Shown here one piece after another: positions 16,653 through 25,830 of a stretch of 64,000 nt of DNA. The translations under genes were made by a program, and so were the position numbers. This stretch comes from Mesosutterella porci (GTDB lineage Bacteria; Pseudomonadota; Gammaproteobacteria; Burkholderiales; Burkholderiaceae_F). Positions within the stretch are counted from its first letter, which is position 1. Every line of letters starts with the position of its first letter. The notes under the pieces are model-generated. The model worked only from the letters and a program-made list of their open reading frames with translations. It searched no databases and had not been told where the DNA came from. Location of the stretch: the NCBI RefSeq assembly GCF_022134585.1, contig NZ_JAKNCT010000001.1, forward strand, positions 1-64,000, written 5' to 3'.

Positions 16653-18029
16653 TTACATATTGAAGATGAGGTTAGCAGCGAAGATCACGACAAAGCCGAT
16701 GCACAGCGGCAGCGCCGTGCGGCGGCAGATGCCCATCGGACTCACGCCGGCGGCAGCGGCAGCGGCGATCACGCAGCCGGCCACAGGGCTCATGGAGCGG
16801 AAAACCGAGCTCGCGAGATGCATCGGGACCACCATGGCCGGGAGGTTCCCGCCCAGGCTGTTGTGCACGTCGTTGGCGAGCGAGCCGAAGGAGGCGAAGG
16901 CGCCCACGCCGGAACCGGTCAGGGCAGTCACCACGCCCACGATGCCGGTGAGCACGCCGGTCATGCCGGTCACGCCGAAGCCTGTCTGGTAGGCGAGGTT
17001 GATGATCGCCTGGATGGCGCCGGAAACGCGCAGCGAGGTGGCGAACACTTCAGCGCAGATCACCAGCGCGACGATGCCGCCGAACATCTGGCCCATCTTC
17101 TTGAACATGACCACCGCGTCCTTGAAAACGGCGTTCACGTTGCGCAGGCGGATGAGTTCAATCACCATGACGCCGAGCCAGGTGAGGAACAGCGAGGTGA
17201 TCACGTTCAGCTTGATCGTGGAGATGCCGAATTTGGAGAACACGAACAGCAGGATGATCGGCACGAACGGGAAGATGGCGTACCAGCTCGGGCAGACGCG
17301 CTCGGCCTTGCTGGACTTGGAGTCGTCCATCAGGTTGTCGGTCGAATAGACATCGTCGTTCTTCTTGTCGAAGTACTTTTCAACGAAGTAGAGCGAAATG
17401 GCGATCGCAATCACGGCCGGAACCGCGCAGATCAGCTGATACTCGACATAGAAGGCTGTCGGGTCCATGCCGACCAGCTTCGCGGCGAGCTGCTGGGTGC
17501 CGAAGAGCGGGCCGGCTGCGATGCCGCACGAACAGACCAGCGCCGAGGCTGCCGCTGCTCGGGATACGCCGATGCGGATCAAAATCGGGTAGAAGCTCAC
17601 CAGCAGCAGCATGGTGAGGCCTGCCGCGGACACGATCACGATGTTGATGATCTGCCCCAGGATGTAGGCCACGGCCAGCAGAATGTAGGGGCTGCTGATT
17701 TTCTTCAGCGGCTCAGCCACAAGCTTGACCAGCGCGTTGGAGGCGCCGATCTGCGACATGTAGCCGGCGAAGCCGCCGGAGACCATGATGATGAGACCCA
17801 CGCTCGTGAGCTGCTTCTTGGAGATCGCCTCCATCAGAGCGAAGGGGTCAAACCCGATGAAGCCGGTGGGCTTCACACCCTTCGGCAGGAACGAGTCCAC
17901 ACCGCAGAATATCGAAACGTAGATGATGACTAGGCCGGCAACGAGCAGGACCATCTGGGTCTGGTAGCGTTTAATCAGCATCCAGCCCGCGATGACTGTC
18001 ACGATTGCCGCAACAAGTACTGGAATCAT
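16653..18029 (-). CDS. DcuC-family C4-dicarboxylate (organic acid) carrier
   Basis: 458 residues with about twelve hydrophobic segments, the size of DcuC proteins. Characteristic blocks include GLIIMVSGGFAGYMSQIGASNALVKL, ILGQIINIVIVSAAGLTMLLLV, SALVCSCGIAAGPLFGTQQLAA and TALTGSGVGAFASFGSLA. The C-terminal half ends in SSVFRSMSPVAGCVIAAAAAAGVSPMGICRRTALPL, strongly like DcuC. The family exchanges or takes up succinate, fumarate, malate and related acids under anaerobiosis. It heads a minus-strand unit with SGNH paralogue 3. AAAGGAGAATC precedes the ATG. Confidence 0.88.
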   Translation of the reverse strand: MIPVLVAAIVTVIAGWMLIKRYQTQMVLLVAGLVIIYVSIFCGVDSFLPKGVKPTGFIGFDPFALMEAISKKQLTSVGLIIMVSGGFAGYMSQIGASNALVKLVAEPLKKISSPYILLAVAYILGQIINIVIVSAAGLTMLLLVSFYPILIRIGVSRAAAASALVCSCGIAAGPLFGTQQLAAKLVGMDPTAFYVEYQLICAVPAVIAIAISLYFVEKYFDKKNDDVYSTDNLMDDSKSSKAERVCPSWYAIFPFVPIILLFVFSKFGISTIKLNVITSLFLTWLGVMVIELIRLRNVNAVFKDAVVMFKKMGQMFGGIVALVICAEVFATSLRVSGAIQAIINLAYQTGFGVTGMTGVLTGIVGVVTALTGSGVGAFASFGSLANDVHNSLGGNLPAMVVPMHLASSVFRSMSPVAGCVIAAAAAAGVSPMGICRRTALPLCIGFVVIFAANLIFNM

Positions 18030-18803
18030 GAGGATTCTCCTTTAGACGCTTATAGACAACCGAACAACCACTGATAAGCTGTTTTTATTTTCACCAATTA
18101 ACCCTCCCCGGAATAGATAATCAAACTGCATGTGTTATTCAAAGAACATATAACCTGTCGTCTTTTGAACGATCGGGCTCTAGGCTTAGAAACGAAATTT
18201 TTTAATGCAATTAAACAGGTGATTAAGCAGGAAACACCTCTGGCAGAGGAAGGAGCCTTCCGAGTCGTGGCACTAATTTTGAGTATCCCATCATAGGTTC
18301 AGCCCTGCCCCGGCCTCCGTCTTCCGTCTTAAGCTCAAGGATAAGGGTGCGAGCGGGCTGCGCCTAGGACCGTTTGGTCAAAATAATTTTGCAAAACAGG
18401 CAAAGCTCGTACCTAGGAGAGCTACGAGCAAGGCTGGGTCCGAGCGGAATTTTCCCCCGGAAAGACGGGGACGCGCCCCGGGAAACATAGCGGCCCGGGC
18501 GAGGTGCCCTGAGCGCGTTTACGGCGAAACCTGCCGAAACTGATATCGTACTGTTTTTATTATGGATTTATCCTTTTCCAAAGGCGATGTCCGCCGCTTC
18601 TCAAACTCCTGGACTTTTCCCACGGTCCCAACCCCGGCATTTCTCCAGTACCGGGCTAGGATTAAAGTCCTATTTTATTGTTTTTAAACTAAAAATAAAA
18701 CGTTTCCAAATATTGGGGCGACCCCGGGCCGGGCAGCAGTAACAGCGGAGAAAACAAAAATACGGTCCTGAAAGCCCCCCTGCTTCAACAACGGGAAAGC
18801 AAA
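18030..18803. other. Intergenic region upstream of dcuC and of the decayed ttrA
   Basis: 774 bases without a recognisable gene on either strand. The left part (about 18030-18250) is A/T-rich and should hold the dcuC promoter and operators. The middle is GC-rich with scattered hairpin-forming stretches (around 18470-18530). The right part (18540-18720) is A/T-rich again and may be the old promoter region of the reductase genes. I see no convincing promoter pair, tRNA or repeat. Confidence 0.5.
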
Positions 18804-19961
18804 ATGGAGACAAAAGAAAAAAACGGGAACCGCCCCGCGGTTCTCGCGGCGGCGCGTGCTGGCCGGAGGAGCAGCAGAGCTCGGAGCTACGGCGATTTCC
18901 TGGAAAGTCATCGCCAGGCAGATTGAGGAGCTCAAGCAACAGGGCTGAGCCCCTGCGCCTGCAGGGTCTGCGGCGGAGGCTGCGGCCTGCTGATCCTGAA
19001 AAAGAAAGGCGAAAAGCCATCGCTCACCACCGTGCGGGTGTTTCCCAATCCCGCACATCCTCAGCGCGGCATGTGCGGCCGCGCGGCCCAGACGGTCATG
19101 CTCTGGGCGAGTCCCCTCAGGTTTAAAAAGCCGCTCAAGCGCACGGGCGCGCGCGGAGCGTCTTCTGCTCAAGGAGCGCTGGGGCGGACTCGACGGGCGC
19201 CTTCCCCGAGCGCGCGGGGCGTCTGGGCTACACCCGGGAATGCCGCACGAACGCGCAGTTTTACGAGTGGAAGAAGACGCTTACGGCAGGAAAGGGCTAC
19301 GGCGCGTTCATCCGCGAGCTCGAGGCCACAGATCCGGAAAAAGCAGCGGCCGTGAAGGCCGGCCTCGACAAGGAAGGCTGGGCCGTGACGCGCCCGAAGG
19401 CCTTCGGCACCTGCCCGTTCAAAAAGCCTTTCGACACCCCGACAGGAAAAATGGAGATCTACAGTTTCTGGACCTTCCTCAAGCACGCCCGCAGGGCGCT
19501 GCCGGCGCTGCCCGTCTGGGAGCCCGTCAAAGCCTACAGGCTCCCCCAGGGCAAGGACGAGTTCTACACCGTCTCCGGCAAGAATCTGCAGGGGAACTCA
19601 GGGCTTGCCATGTTCGGCCCTGCCTCCCGCGCCTGGTCCGAGCGCCGGGCTGTGGTGAACCCGGAGGACGCAGCAAGACCTGGGCATCAGGGAAAACGAC
19701 CTGCTGGCGATTCTGGCCCTCAATACCGGCTTCAGGGAGAAAAGCCAGGTGCACCTCTCGCGCAGAATCCGCCGCTGCCTGTACATGGCGGGCTTCTCCG
19801 GTGGGACGCGCTCGAAGCTGCTTCGGGCCATTTCGCCCGAAGACGCCGGCTGGATGGAGGAAGGCGCCAACCCCAACTGGTTTGCAACGGGCTGGGTGAG
19901 CCCGGTATTCGGTGCTCTGGCCAACAACGGCTCGGTGTCGGTCAGGAAAATCTCAGGCTAA
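18804..19961 (+). pseudogene. Remnant of a molybdopterin oxidoreductase catalytic subunit (TtrA-like)
   Basis: Pieces in several frames fit a Tat-exported molybdoenzyme. They start at ATG 18804 with a twin-arginine-like RRRVLAGGAAELGATA. The N-terminal iron-sulfur region CRVCGGGCGLLI and HPQRGMCGRAAQ lies near 18955-19090. C-terminal pieces are FGTCPFKKPFDTPTGKMEIYSFW (19400-19470), VSGKNLQGNSGLAMFGPASRAW and NPNWFATGWVSPVFGALANNGSVSVRKISG, ending at a TAA at 19959-19961. Only about 1.16 kb remains of a gene normally near 2.5-3 kb, so most of the middle, including the cofactor domains, is deleted. Several frameshifts and a TGA after ELKQQG complete the decay. It is followed directly by the decayed iron-sulfur and membrane subunit genes. 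Confidence 0.78.
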
Positions 19962-19973
19962 GGAGTGCAGGCA

Positions 19974-20568
19974 ATGACTCAGCAGAAACATCAAAAACAG
20001 TATGCGCATCTCTTCAACGCAACGCGCTGCATCGGCTGCACAGCCTGCATGAGCGCCTGCGCAAACACAAACTACGCGGACGTGCTCGCGCGTGGGCGCC
20101 CGCTCCACGGCCGGATCATGCCGGAAAACATCCGCTGCGTCGTCCTGGACGGCAGCCGCCGTCCCTTCCAGGTGATGAGCCAGTGCCAGCAGTGCGCCGA
20201 TGCCCCGTGCATCAGGGCCTGCCCGTTTCGGGGCCAACTACCGTGGCCCCGAAACGGGGCTCGTGGAGATTGACCCGAAGCGCTGCATCGGCTGCAACTA
20301 CTGTATCGCAGCCAGCCCCTACGACGCGCGCTGGAGCAATCCGGTCACAGGGCTGCCCGGCAAGTGCATGGGCGAAGGCTGCAGGCGGCTCGTGGCCGAG
20401 GAAAAGGACCCGGCCTGCGTCTCGGCCTGCCCGACGCATGTGCGCATTTTCGGGGACATCAACGACCCGGAAAGCGAAATCAGCGCCGAACTTCGGACCG
20501 GCCGCATCGCGAAGCTCCTTGAGCACAAGGGAACGAAACCCAATTACTTTGTAGAGGTGTCGAAATGA
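19974..20568 (+). pseudogene. Decayed 4Fe-4S ferredoxin-type electron-transfer subunit (TtrB/NrfC-like)
   Basis: AAGGAG lies eight bases before the ATG and overlaps the TAA of the upstream remnant. The first frame has CIGCTACMSACANTN and CQQCADAPCIRACP; the second has CIGCNYCIAASPYDAR and DPACVSACPTHVRIFGDINDPES. A single extra C at 20229 separates them; removing it gives ACPFGANYRGPETGLVEIDPKRC without a break. In addition, the Cys expected in the CPYDAR motif is Ser, and the KCxxCxxR motif reads KCMGEGCRR, so even the repaired protein would lack normal cluster ligands. It is the electron-transfer subunit of the reductase. Confidence 0.85.
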
Positions 20569-21448
20569 CAGACGCGGGCTTTCTTGAACTCACTCCGCAG
20601 CTTGCGGCTGCGCGCTGGGGATGGACGATCGCCTTCTTCCTGTGGTTCATCGGCCTGTCGGGCATGCTGATGGCGCTCTTTTACTTTGTGCGCGACAGGC
20701 GCTTTGTTCTGATCGCCTTCGCCGCATCGGTCCTGGGCTGCCCTTTTGTGCTCTCGCACCTCGGGCGCCTCACCAACCTGCCCTTTGCGGTGTTCCACGC
20801 ACTCGCAGACCTCAGCCTTAACTTCGGCTCCTGGATGCTGATCGGGATCTGCCTGCTCGCGCTGCAGGCCCTGCTCACCTTCTTCGCCTGCCTCGTGCTC
20901 AACGGCCGCTTCAAGAAAGAGCTCGCTCCTGCGCTGGTGAAAGGACGGGCCGCGCCGCTTGCGCTCGCGGCCGTGGGAGTAGCGGTCACCGTGTATTCGA
21001 GCTTCCTTCTCACCCAGGCCTCAGGCATCGCCTTCTGGCACACGGGCTCATTCCCGTGCTCTGGGTGCTCTCGGGGCTGGCCTGCGCGCTTGCGGTGTGG
21101 GAATTCCTGGGAAGCCGCGACAAGGCCGCCCTTCTCCGCTCCGCCCGGACCGCCGGGATCGTCATCGAGGCCGCGGAGCTCTTCGCCCTTTTCGCCCTGC
21201 TGCACGTCGCCCTCCAGTACTCGAGCGAAGGGGCCCACGCCGGTACGGAAAACCCGATCCGCGGAAAGTGATCGCTGATGTTCTGGGCGGAGGCAGTCGC
21301 CGCAGGCATCGTGCTGCCGCTGCTGCTCAGGCTCTTCGGAGAGAAAATGAAGTTCGCGGCACTGCTTTGCGCGGCGCTCGCCCTGGCCGGAGCGCTTTTT
21401 ATGCGCGCCTCCATCCTGTTCTCAGGCTATTTTCACCCGCTCGTCTGA
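20565..21448 (+). pseudogene. Decayed NrfD-family membrane subunit (TtrC-like quinol-oxidising subunit)
   Basis: The ATG overlaps the stop of the iron-sulfur gene by four bases. The frame encodes hydrophobic helices (TIAFFLWFIGLSGMLMALFYF, LIAFAASVLGCPFVLSHLG, SWMLIGICLLALQALLTFFACLVL) as in NrfD/PsrC/TtrC. Near 21047 one base is missing; restoring a C gives HTGLIPVLWVLSGLACALAVWEFLG in the next frame. That frame meets a TGA at 21269-21271 (after ENPIRGK). It then stays open through MFWAEAVAAGIVLPLLLRLF to 21448. The gene thus carries one frameshift and one nonsense change. Intact relatives anchor the reductase and take electrons from menaquinol. Confidence 0.85.
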
Positions 21449-21538
21449 GAGACGGGAGCTCCCGATGCTTCAGGCGCCGCAGGTTTTTCCTACGGCGCTT
21501 TGCCTGTCCGGGCTTGCCTGACCGCCCGAAGAGCTTTA

Positions 21539-22540
21539 TCAGAAGAGCCTGAAGATCTCGTCGATGCGCTTCAGGTCCGGCCCGAACCGGTTCAGGGCGA
21601 GTTGCAGGAGAATGCGGGCCTTCTGGGGCAAAAAATCCCGCGAGGGGATGATTCCGGCCTTCTGCCAGCGCTCCATCCCCTCAATCACGCAGCCCGAGCC
21701 TGTGCGGCTCGCGCGCACGACCACCATGTCCTTGGCGATCACCCGCAGCAGCTCCGCCTCCATGGCCTTCGAGATCGTGCCGTGCCCGCAGCCCGCGTGC
21801 ACAAGGCCCTGATAGCCCGCCTGCAGCGCGGCCTGGGGGATGAAGAGGTCGTCTTCAGCATGCGCATAGATCACGGCCACCTTGGGCAATGGGCGCCCTT
21901 CAATAAAATCCCCGGAGGAGAAGAGACTCCCGGTGGTGTGGGGCCTGGAGCTTTCCATGGCATAGGAAACCGTTTCTCCGAGCACGAACCCGAGCGGCCC
22001 CGCGCTGCGGCTTTGAAAGGTCTCCACCGCCGTGGGATGGGCTTTCGTCACATCGCGGGCCCCGTGGATCGAGCCGTTTAAAACCACCAGCACGCCCCGC
22101 CCCGCCGAAAGCGGGCTGGAGGCCACGCGAACGGCGTTGAGGAGGTTGAGCGGTCCGTCAGCAGACAAAGCCGTGGCAGGCCGCATGGCGCCGGTGAGCA
22201 CCACGGGTTTGTCGGTCTTCAGCACGAGATTCAGGAAGAAAGCAGTCTCCTCCATCGTGTCGGTGCCATGGGTGATGACAACGCCGCTGAGATCCGACCG
22301 GCTGCAGGCCTGCTCGATCCGGCGGGCGAGGTCTATCCAGACCCCGGAGGTGATGCTGCTGGAAGAAACCGAACAAAGGGTGAGGACCTCGATGTCCGCC
22401 ACCTGATCGATCCCGGGAATGGAGCTGAGAACATCCTCCACGCCTAGTCCCTGGATGCTGTAGCCGGTGAGCTGCATCGGACTGGAGCCCGAACTGACGA
22501 TGGTGCCGCCTGTTGCAATGATGAGAATTTTAGGTTTCAT
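21539..22540 (-). CDS. L-asparaginase
   Basis: Hydrolyses asparagine (and perhaps glutamine) to aspartate and ammonia. 333 residues from the ATG chosen here; the frame is open further upstream, but the conserved N-terminus begins here. ILIIATGGTIVSSG carries the first catalytic Thr. GVVITHGTDTMEETAFFLNL carries the second Thr and the Asp, and TDKPVVLTGAMRPATALSADGPLNLLNAV the catalytic Lys and the third signature. There is no signal peptide, so the enzyme is predicted to be cytoplasmic, although the SADGPLNLL region resembles both type I and type II enzymes. It is divergent from the amidohydrolase gene across 236 bases. Confidence 0.92.
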   Translation of the reverse strand: MKPKILIIATGGTIVSSGSSPMQLTGYSIQGLGVEDVLSSIPGIDQVADIEVLTLCSVSSSSITSGVWIDLARRIEQACSRSDLSGVVITHGTDTMEETAFFLNLVLKTDKPVVLTGAMRPATALSADGPLNLLNAVRVASSPLSAGRGVLVVLNGSIHGARDVTKAHPTAVETFQSRSAGPLGFVLGETVSYAMESSRPHTTGSLFSSGDFIEGRPLPKVAVIYAHAEDDLFIPQAALQAGYQGLVHAGCGHGTISKAMEAELLRVIAKDMVVVRASRTGSGCVIEGMERWQKAGIIPSRDFLPQKARILLQLALNRFGPDLKRIDEIFRLF

Positions 22541-22776
22541 GATTTTTTCATTCTGGTTGATGGGCCGAGGGTGCCCGCTCTCATTTTTACAGAAATCGGG
22601 GGCTGTGTCGGCCGCTTTCTGCCTCCCCCGCCGTCTCCTCCGGGCCCGCCTGCGGGACGCAGCGGAGATGACACCAAAAAGCCTACAATGGATCTCGGAA
22701 AATCCCGGGGAAAAGCCGGTGAACGGATCTTCCCGGGACAGCCATCCTTCAGATTTTTTTTCAAGGGGGACTATCA

Positions 22777-24183
22777 ATGTTTGATCTGCTTCTCAAGGGA
22801 GCCCGGGTCGTCGACCCGGTCAATCATGTGGATCGCGTGACCGACGTCGCCGTCGAAGGCGGGAAGATCGCCGGGGTGGGCGACAACCTGGGGCCGGCCC
22901 GCAGCACCAAAGACCTCACCGGCCTCGTTCTGATGCCGGGCGTGATCGACCCGCACCTTCACCTGGGCCCTGAATTCGGTTCGCACTACGGTCAGAGAAT
23001 GACGGCGCTTTCCGGCGTCACCACGTGCCTCGACATGGCGGGGCCCGTGAAGGAGATCATCGCTGACAGCCATGAGTACGGCTGCGGCATCAATGTGGCC
23101 ATGCTCGAGGGCTTTTCGCCCAAGGCGCAGTTCGGCACTGAGTCTCCCACGGGCGAGCAGCTCGACGGCTGGATCGAGAGCTGCCTCGAGGCGGGAGCTC
23201 TTGGCGTGAAGGTGATGGGCGGGCACTGGCCGGTCGCCCTTGAAACCGAGGTCGAGGTCATCCGCCGCGCGCCGAAACACGGCGCCTACGCCGCCTGGCA
23301 CGCCGGTTCCTCCACGGCCGGCTCCAACATCAAGGGCATGATGGAGGTGGTCGCCTCCATCGGGGAGCTGCCGCTGCACCTCGCCCACATCAACGCGTAC
23401 TGCCGCGGCCGGGTGGGCCCCGTGATCGACGAAGTCACCGAAGCGCTCACGCTGCTCAAGGGCGCGCCGAACATCTGGAGCGAGGCCTATGTGAGCCCAA
23501 TGAACGGAACGGTGCTCGCCTGCGACCCGAAGGACGGCCACTGCACGGACCACGTCACCTGCAACTGCCTGCGCGGCTTCGGCTTTTCCGAGGACGCGGC
23601 CGGCATGGAGGCCGCGATCAGGGCGGGCCGCCTATTCGTCATTTACGACGACGGGCAGACTTCGACCCTGATCGGGGGCGACGAGGCGCTTAAATACTGG
23701 AAGTCGAAGAACACGAATACCGCGGGCTCCTTCCCGGTGAACCCCGCGGTGTCGCGCTTCCTCATCGCGCAGGCCAAGCGCGACGACGGCTCCTTCGTGG
23801 TCGATTCGATTTCGACCGACGGGGGCTGCATCCCGCGCAACGTCATCATCGACACGGGGCTCTCGCTTGTGCGCTTTGGCGCGCTCACGCTCCCTGAGTT
23901 CGTGGTGAAGGCCTCGGTGAACGCGGCCCGCCACCTGCGCCTCGTGAACAAGGGGCACCTCTCCGAGGGCGCCGACGCCGACATCACGGTCTTCAACCTC
24001 GAAGAGCAGAAGGCGGTCATGACCTGGGTGGCGGGCCGGCAGGTGCTCGACCACGGCAGGCTCCTGCAGAAAGGCACGAACTTCATCTGCCACCCGAAGG
24101 GCAAGGCCGCGATTGAGGCCGCGGGCTTCACCTGCACCACGGTGACGCGCGACACTCCGGATCCGAAGCGCTTCGCCATCTGA
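22777..24183 (+). CDS. Amidohydrolase-superfamily protein (dihydroorotase/hydantoinase-like)
   Basis: 468 residues. N-terminal strand domain (LLLKGARVVDPVNHVDRVTDVAVEGGKIAGVG), then the metal motif GVIDPHLHLG, a candidate carboxylated Lys in LGVKVMGGHWP, His in AYAAWHAGS and HLAHINAY, and the catalytic Asp in DSISTDGG. The C-terminal HLRLVNKGHLSEGADADITVFNLEEQKAVMTWVAGRQVL is the usual closing domain. The set fits cyclic-amide hydrolases and D-aminoacylase-like enzymes, but I cannot name the substrate. A TGCAAC-type or otherwise unusual Cys-rich loop (HCTDHVTCNCLRGFGF near 248-263) stands out. It is followed by the capA-like gene and is divergent from the asparaginase gene. Confidence 0.8.
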   Translation: MFDLLLKGARVVDPVNHVDRVTDVAVEGGKIAGVGDNLGPARSTKDLTGLVLMPGVIDPHLHLGPEFGSHYGQRMTALSGVTTCLDMAGPVKEIIADSHEYGCGINVAMLEGFSPKAQFGTESPTGEQLDGWIESCLEAGALGVKVMGGHWPVALETEVEVIRRAPKHGAYAAWHAGSSTAGSNIKGMMEVVASIGELPLHLAHINAYCRGRVGPVIDEVTEALTLLKGAPNIWSEAYVSPMNGTVLACDPKDGHCTDHVTCNCLRGFGFSEDAAGMEAAIRAGRLFVIYDDGQTSTLIGGDEALKYWKSKNTNTAGSFPVNPAVSRFLIAQAKRDDGSFVVDSISTDGGCIPRNVIIDTGLSLVRFGALTLPEFVVKASVNAARHLRLVNKGHLSEGADADITVFNLEEQKAVMTWVAGRQVLDHGRLLQKGTNFICHPKGKAAIEAAGFTCTTVTRDTPDPKRFAI

Positions 24184-24406
24184 GAAAAGCGTGCAGCCCC
24201 CTTTGCGAGCAGCCCTTCGGAAAAAAGGACAGGCTGGAAAAAAAGGGCGGCTGCGCAGGGCCGGCAGAGGGCAGACTCTCCTTTGCCGGCCTTTTTGAAG
24301 TTTCTTCCATCGCTTTTAAACTTTCCTTAGAGAAGTTTTTGCGGCCGGCGCGGCCGGGCAGGTTCAGCAGAAAAGGCAAGGCTTGCGCAGCCCAGGGAGA
24401 AAAAAG

Positions 24407-25723
24407 ATGAAAACCACGTTCGTCGCCACAGGCGACAGCTTTATCACCCGCCACATTCCGGAGGAGGGCTACCCGGGCTATCAGGAGCTTTCCGACCTGA
24501 TCTGGAACCACGACGTCCGGTTCGCCAACCTCGAAATGACCTTCCACAACTCGGAGGGCTCCCCCGCAGCTGAATCGGGCGGCACCTGGGCCATGACCGA
24601 CCCCGGCATGCTCGACGACATGCTGGGCTTCGGCTTCAACCTCTTCAACACCGCCAACAACCACTCGGGCGACTTCGGCGAAGGAGGCACCATGGCGACG
24701 ATCCGCCACCTGCGCGAGCGCGGCATGATTTTCGCAGGCACCGGCCCCACGCTGCAGGAAGCAGCGCACGCCGCCTATCTGGAGACCCCGGGGGCCCGCG
24801 TCGCCCTCATCGGCCTGAGCAGCACCTGTTCCAAGTCCTCCATCGCCGGCGGCCAGGGCCTCGACATGAGAGGACGCCCGGGGCTCAACCCGCTTCGCTT
24901 CCGCACGGTCCACCACCTGAATGCAAAGCACTTCGCGATGGCAAAGGAGCTCGCCGAAGTCACGCTCGTGAACGCGCAGAAGGAATACTCGATCTCCACG
25001 GGCTACACCCCGCCTTTTGCCGAGGGAACCATGCCGCTGGGCAGCATGTCACTGGTGCTCAACGCCAAGGCCTCCGACAAGGAATGGAACGAAACGATTC
25101 CGAACGCGGCCGATCTCGAGCGGACGGTTTCCGAAATCCGCGAGGCGAAGCGCCAGGCCGACATCGTGCTCGTTTCCATCCACACGCATGAAATGCGGGC
25201 TCGCAAGACGAACGAGCCCCCGCTTTTCCTCGAGCGCTTCGCCCACGCCTGCATCGATGCGGGCGCGACGGCCGTGATCGGGCACGGACCGCATGAAATG
25301 CGCGGCATCGAGGTCTACAAGGGCGGACTCATCTTCTACAGCGTCGGAAACTTCATTTTTGAAACCGAAACCGTGGCGAGGCAGCCCTGGGACGCCTATG
25401 CGAAGCACGGCCTTCCGGTCGACACCGGGGTCGGCGCCTACATGGACCACAGAAGCTGCAACGGGACGAGGGGCTACGTCGTCCTTGAGAACATCTGGCG
25501 GGCCATCGTTCCCGAATGGACGGTCGAAGACGGCCGGGTGAAGGACGTGATTCTGCACCCGATCGAGCTCGGGCAGACCGCTCCGAGGTCGCAGCGCGGC
25601 GTGCCGGTCCTTTCCACCGGAGACAAGGCAAAGGCCGCCCTCGAATACCTGCGGGATCTGTCCAAGCCTTACGGCACCAAAATCACCATCCGCGGAGGCG
25701 TGGGCCGGGTCGCCATGGGCTGA
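24407..25723 (+). CDS. CapA-family metallophosphatase-like protein
   Basis: 438 residues from the ATG with CAGGGAGA upstream; a TTG start eight codons earlier is less likely. The opening FVATGDSFITRHI, DVRFANLEMTF, FNTANNHSGDFG and GARVALIGLSSTC are the CapA/PgsA fold motifs (Asp, Asn-Leu-Glu, Asn-Asn-His). The C-terminal half has IVLVSIHTHEM and AVIGHGPHEMRGIEVYKGGLIFYSVGNFIFE, with the conserved histidines. The family includes proteins tied to poly-gamma-glutamate capsule, but this one lacks a membrane anchor or signal peptide and no capB/capC is near. A cytoplasmic hydrolase working with the upstream amidohydrolase is more likely. It lies about 220 bases after the amidohydrolase gene on the same strand. 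Confidence 0.82.
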   Translation: MKTTFVATGDSFITRHIPEEGYPGYQELSDLIWNHDVRFANLEMTFHNSEGSPAAESGGTWAMTDPGMLDDMLGFGFNLFNTANNHSGDFGEGGTMATIRHLRERGMIFAGTGPTLQEAAHAAYLETPGARVALIGLSSTCSKSSIAGGQGLDMRGRPGLNPLRFRTVHHLNAKHFAMAKELAEVTLVNAQKEYSISTGYTPPFAEGTMPLGSMSLVLNAKASDKEWNETIPNAADLERTVSEIREAKRQADIVLVSIHTHEMRARKTNEPPLFLERFAHACIDAGATAVIGHGPHEMRGIEVYKGGLIFYSVGNFIFETETVARQPWDAYAKHGLPVDTGVGAYMDHRSCNGTRGYVVLENIWRAIVPEWTVEDGRVKDVILHPIELGQTAPRSQRGVPVLSTGDKAKAALEYLRDLSKPYGTKITIRGGVGRVAMG

Positions 25724-25762
25724 GCCTTCAGGCTCTCCGTCTCAGTGCGGCCCAGAACCCAA

Positions 25763-25792
25763 GGGCCGGGCCCTGAAGCTCTCTGGCCCGGC
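25763..25792 (+). terminator. GC-rich hairpin after the capA-like gene
   Basis: GGGCCGGGCC pairs with GGCCCGGCC across a loop of about twelve bases. No T run follows directly, so it is a weak candidate for terminating the amidohydrolase/capA transcript. Confidence 0.4.
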
Positions 25793-25830
25793 CGGGCCAG
25801 GGGCCTCAGTTCCTTTTTCGGGCAGAGCAG

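Noticed and set aside
19352-20554. Open frame of 400 codons across the ttrA/ttrB remnants
   Set aside because: It matches the TtrA-like sequence only in its first part and then runs out of frame through the rest of the remnant and the iron-sulfur gene, so it is not one protein.
10602-21448. Frameshifts in the ttr-like genes as sequencing errors
   Set aside because: Damage includes a 14-base duplication, several nonsense codons, a Cys-to-Ser change and a large deletion. All other genes in the 64 kb are intact, so errors alone are unlikely.
24383-24406. Longer start (TTG) for the CapA-like gene
   Set aside because: The extra eight codons overlap the ribosome-binding region AGGGAGA of the ATG at 24407.
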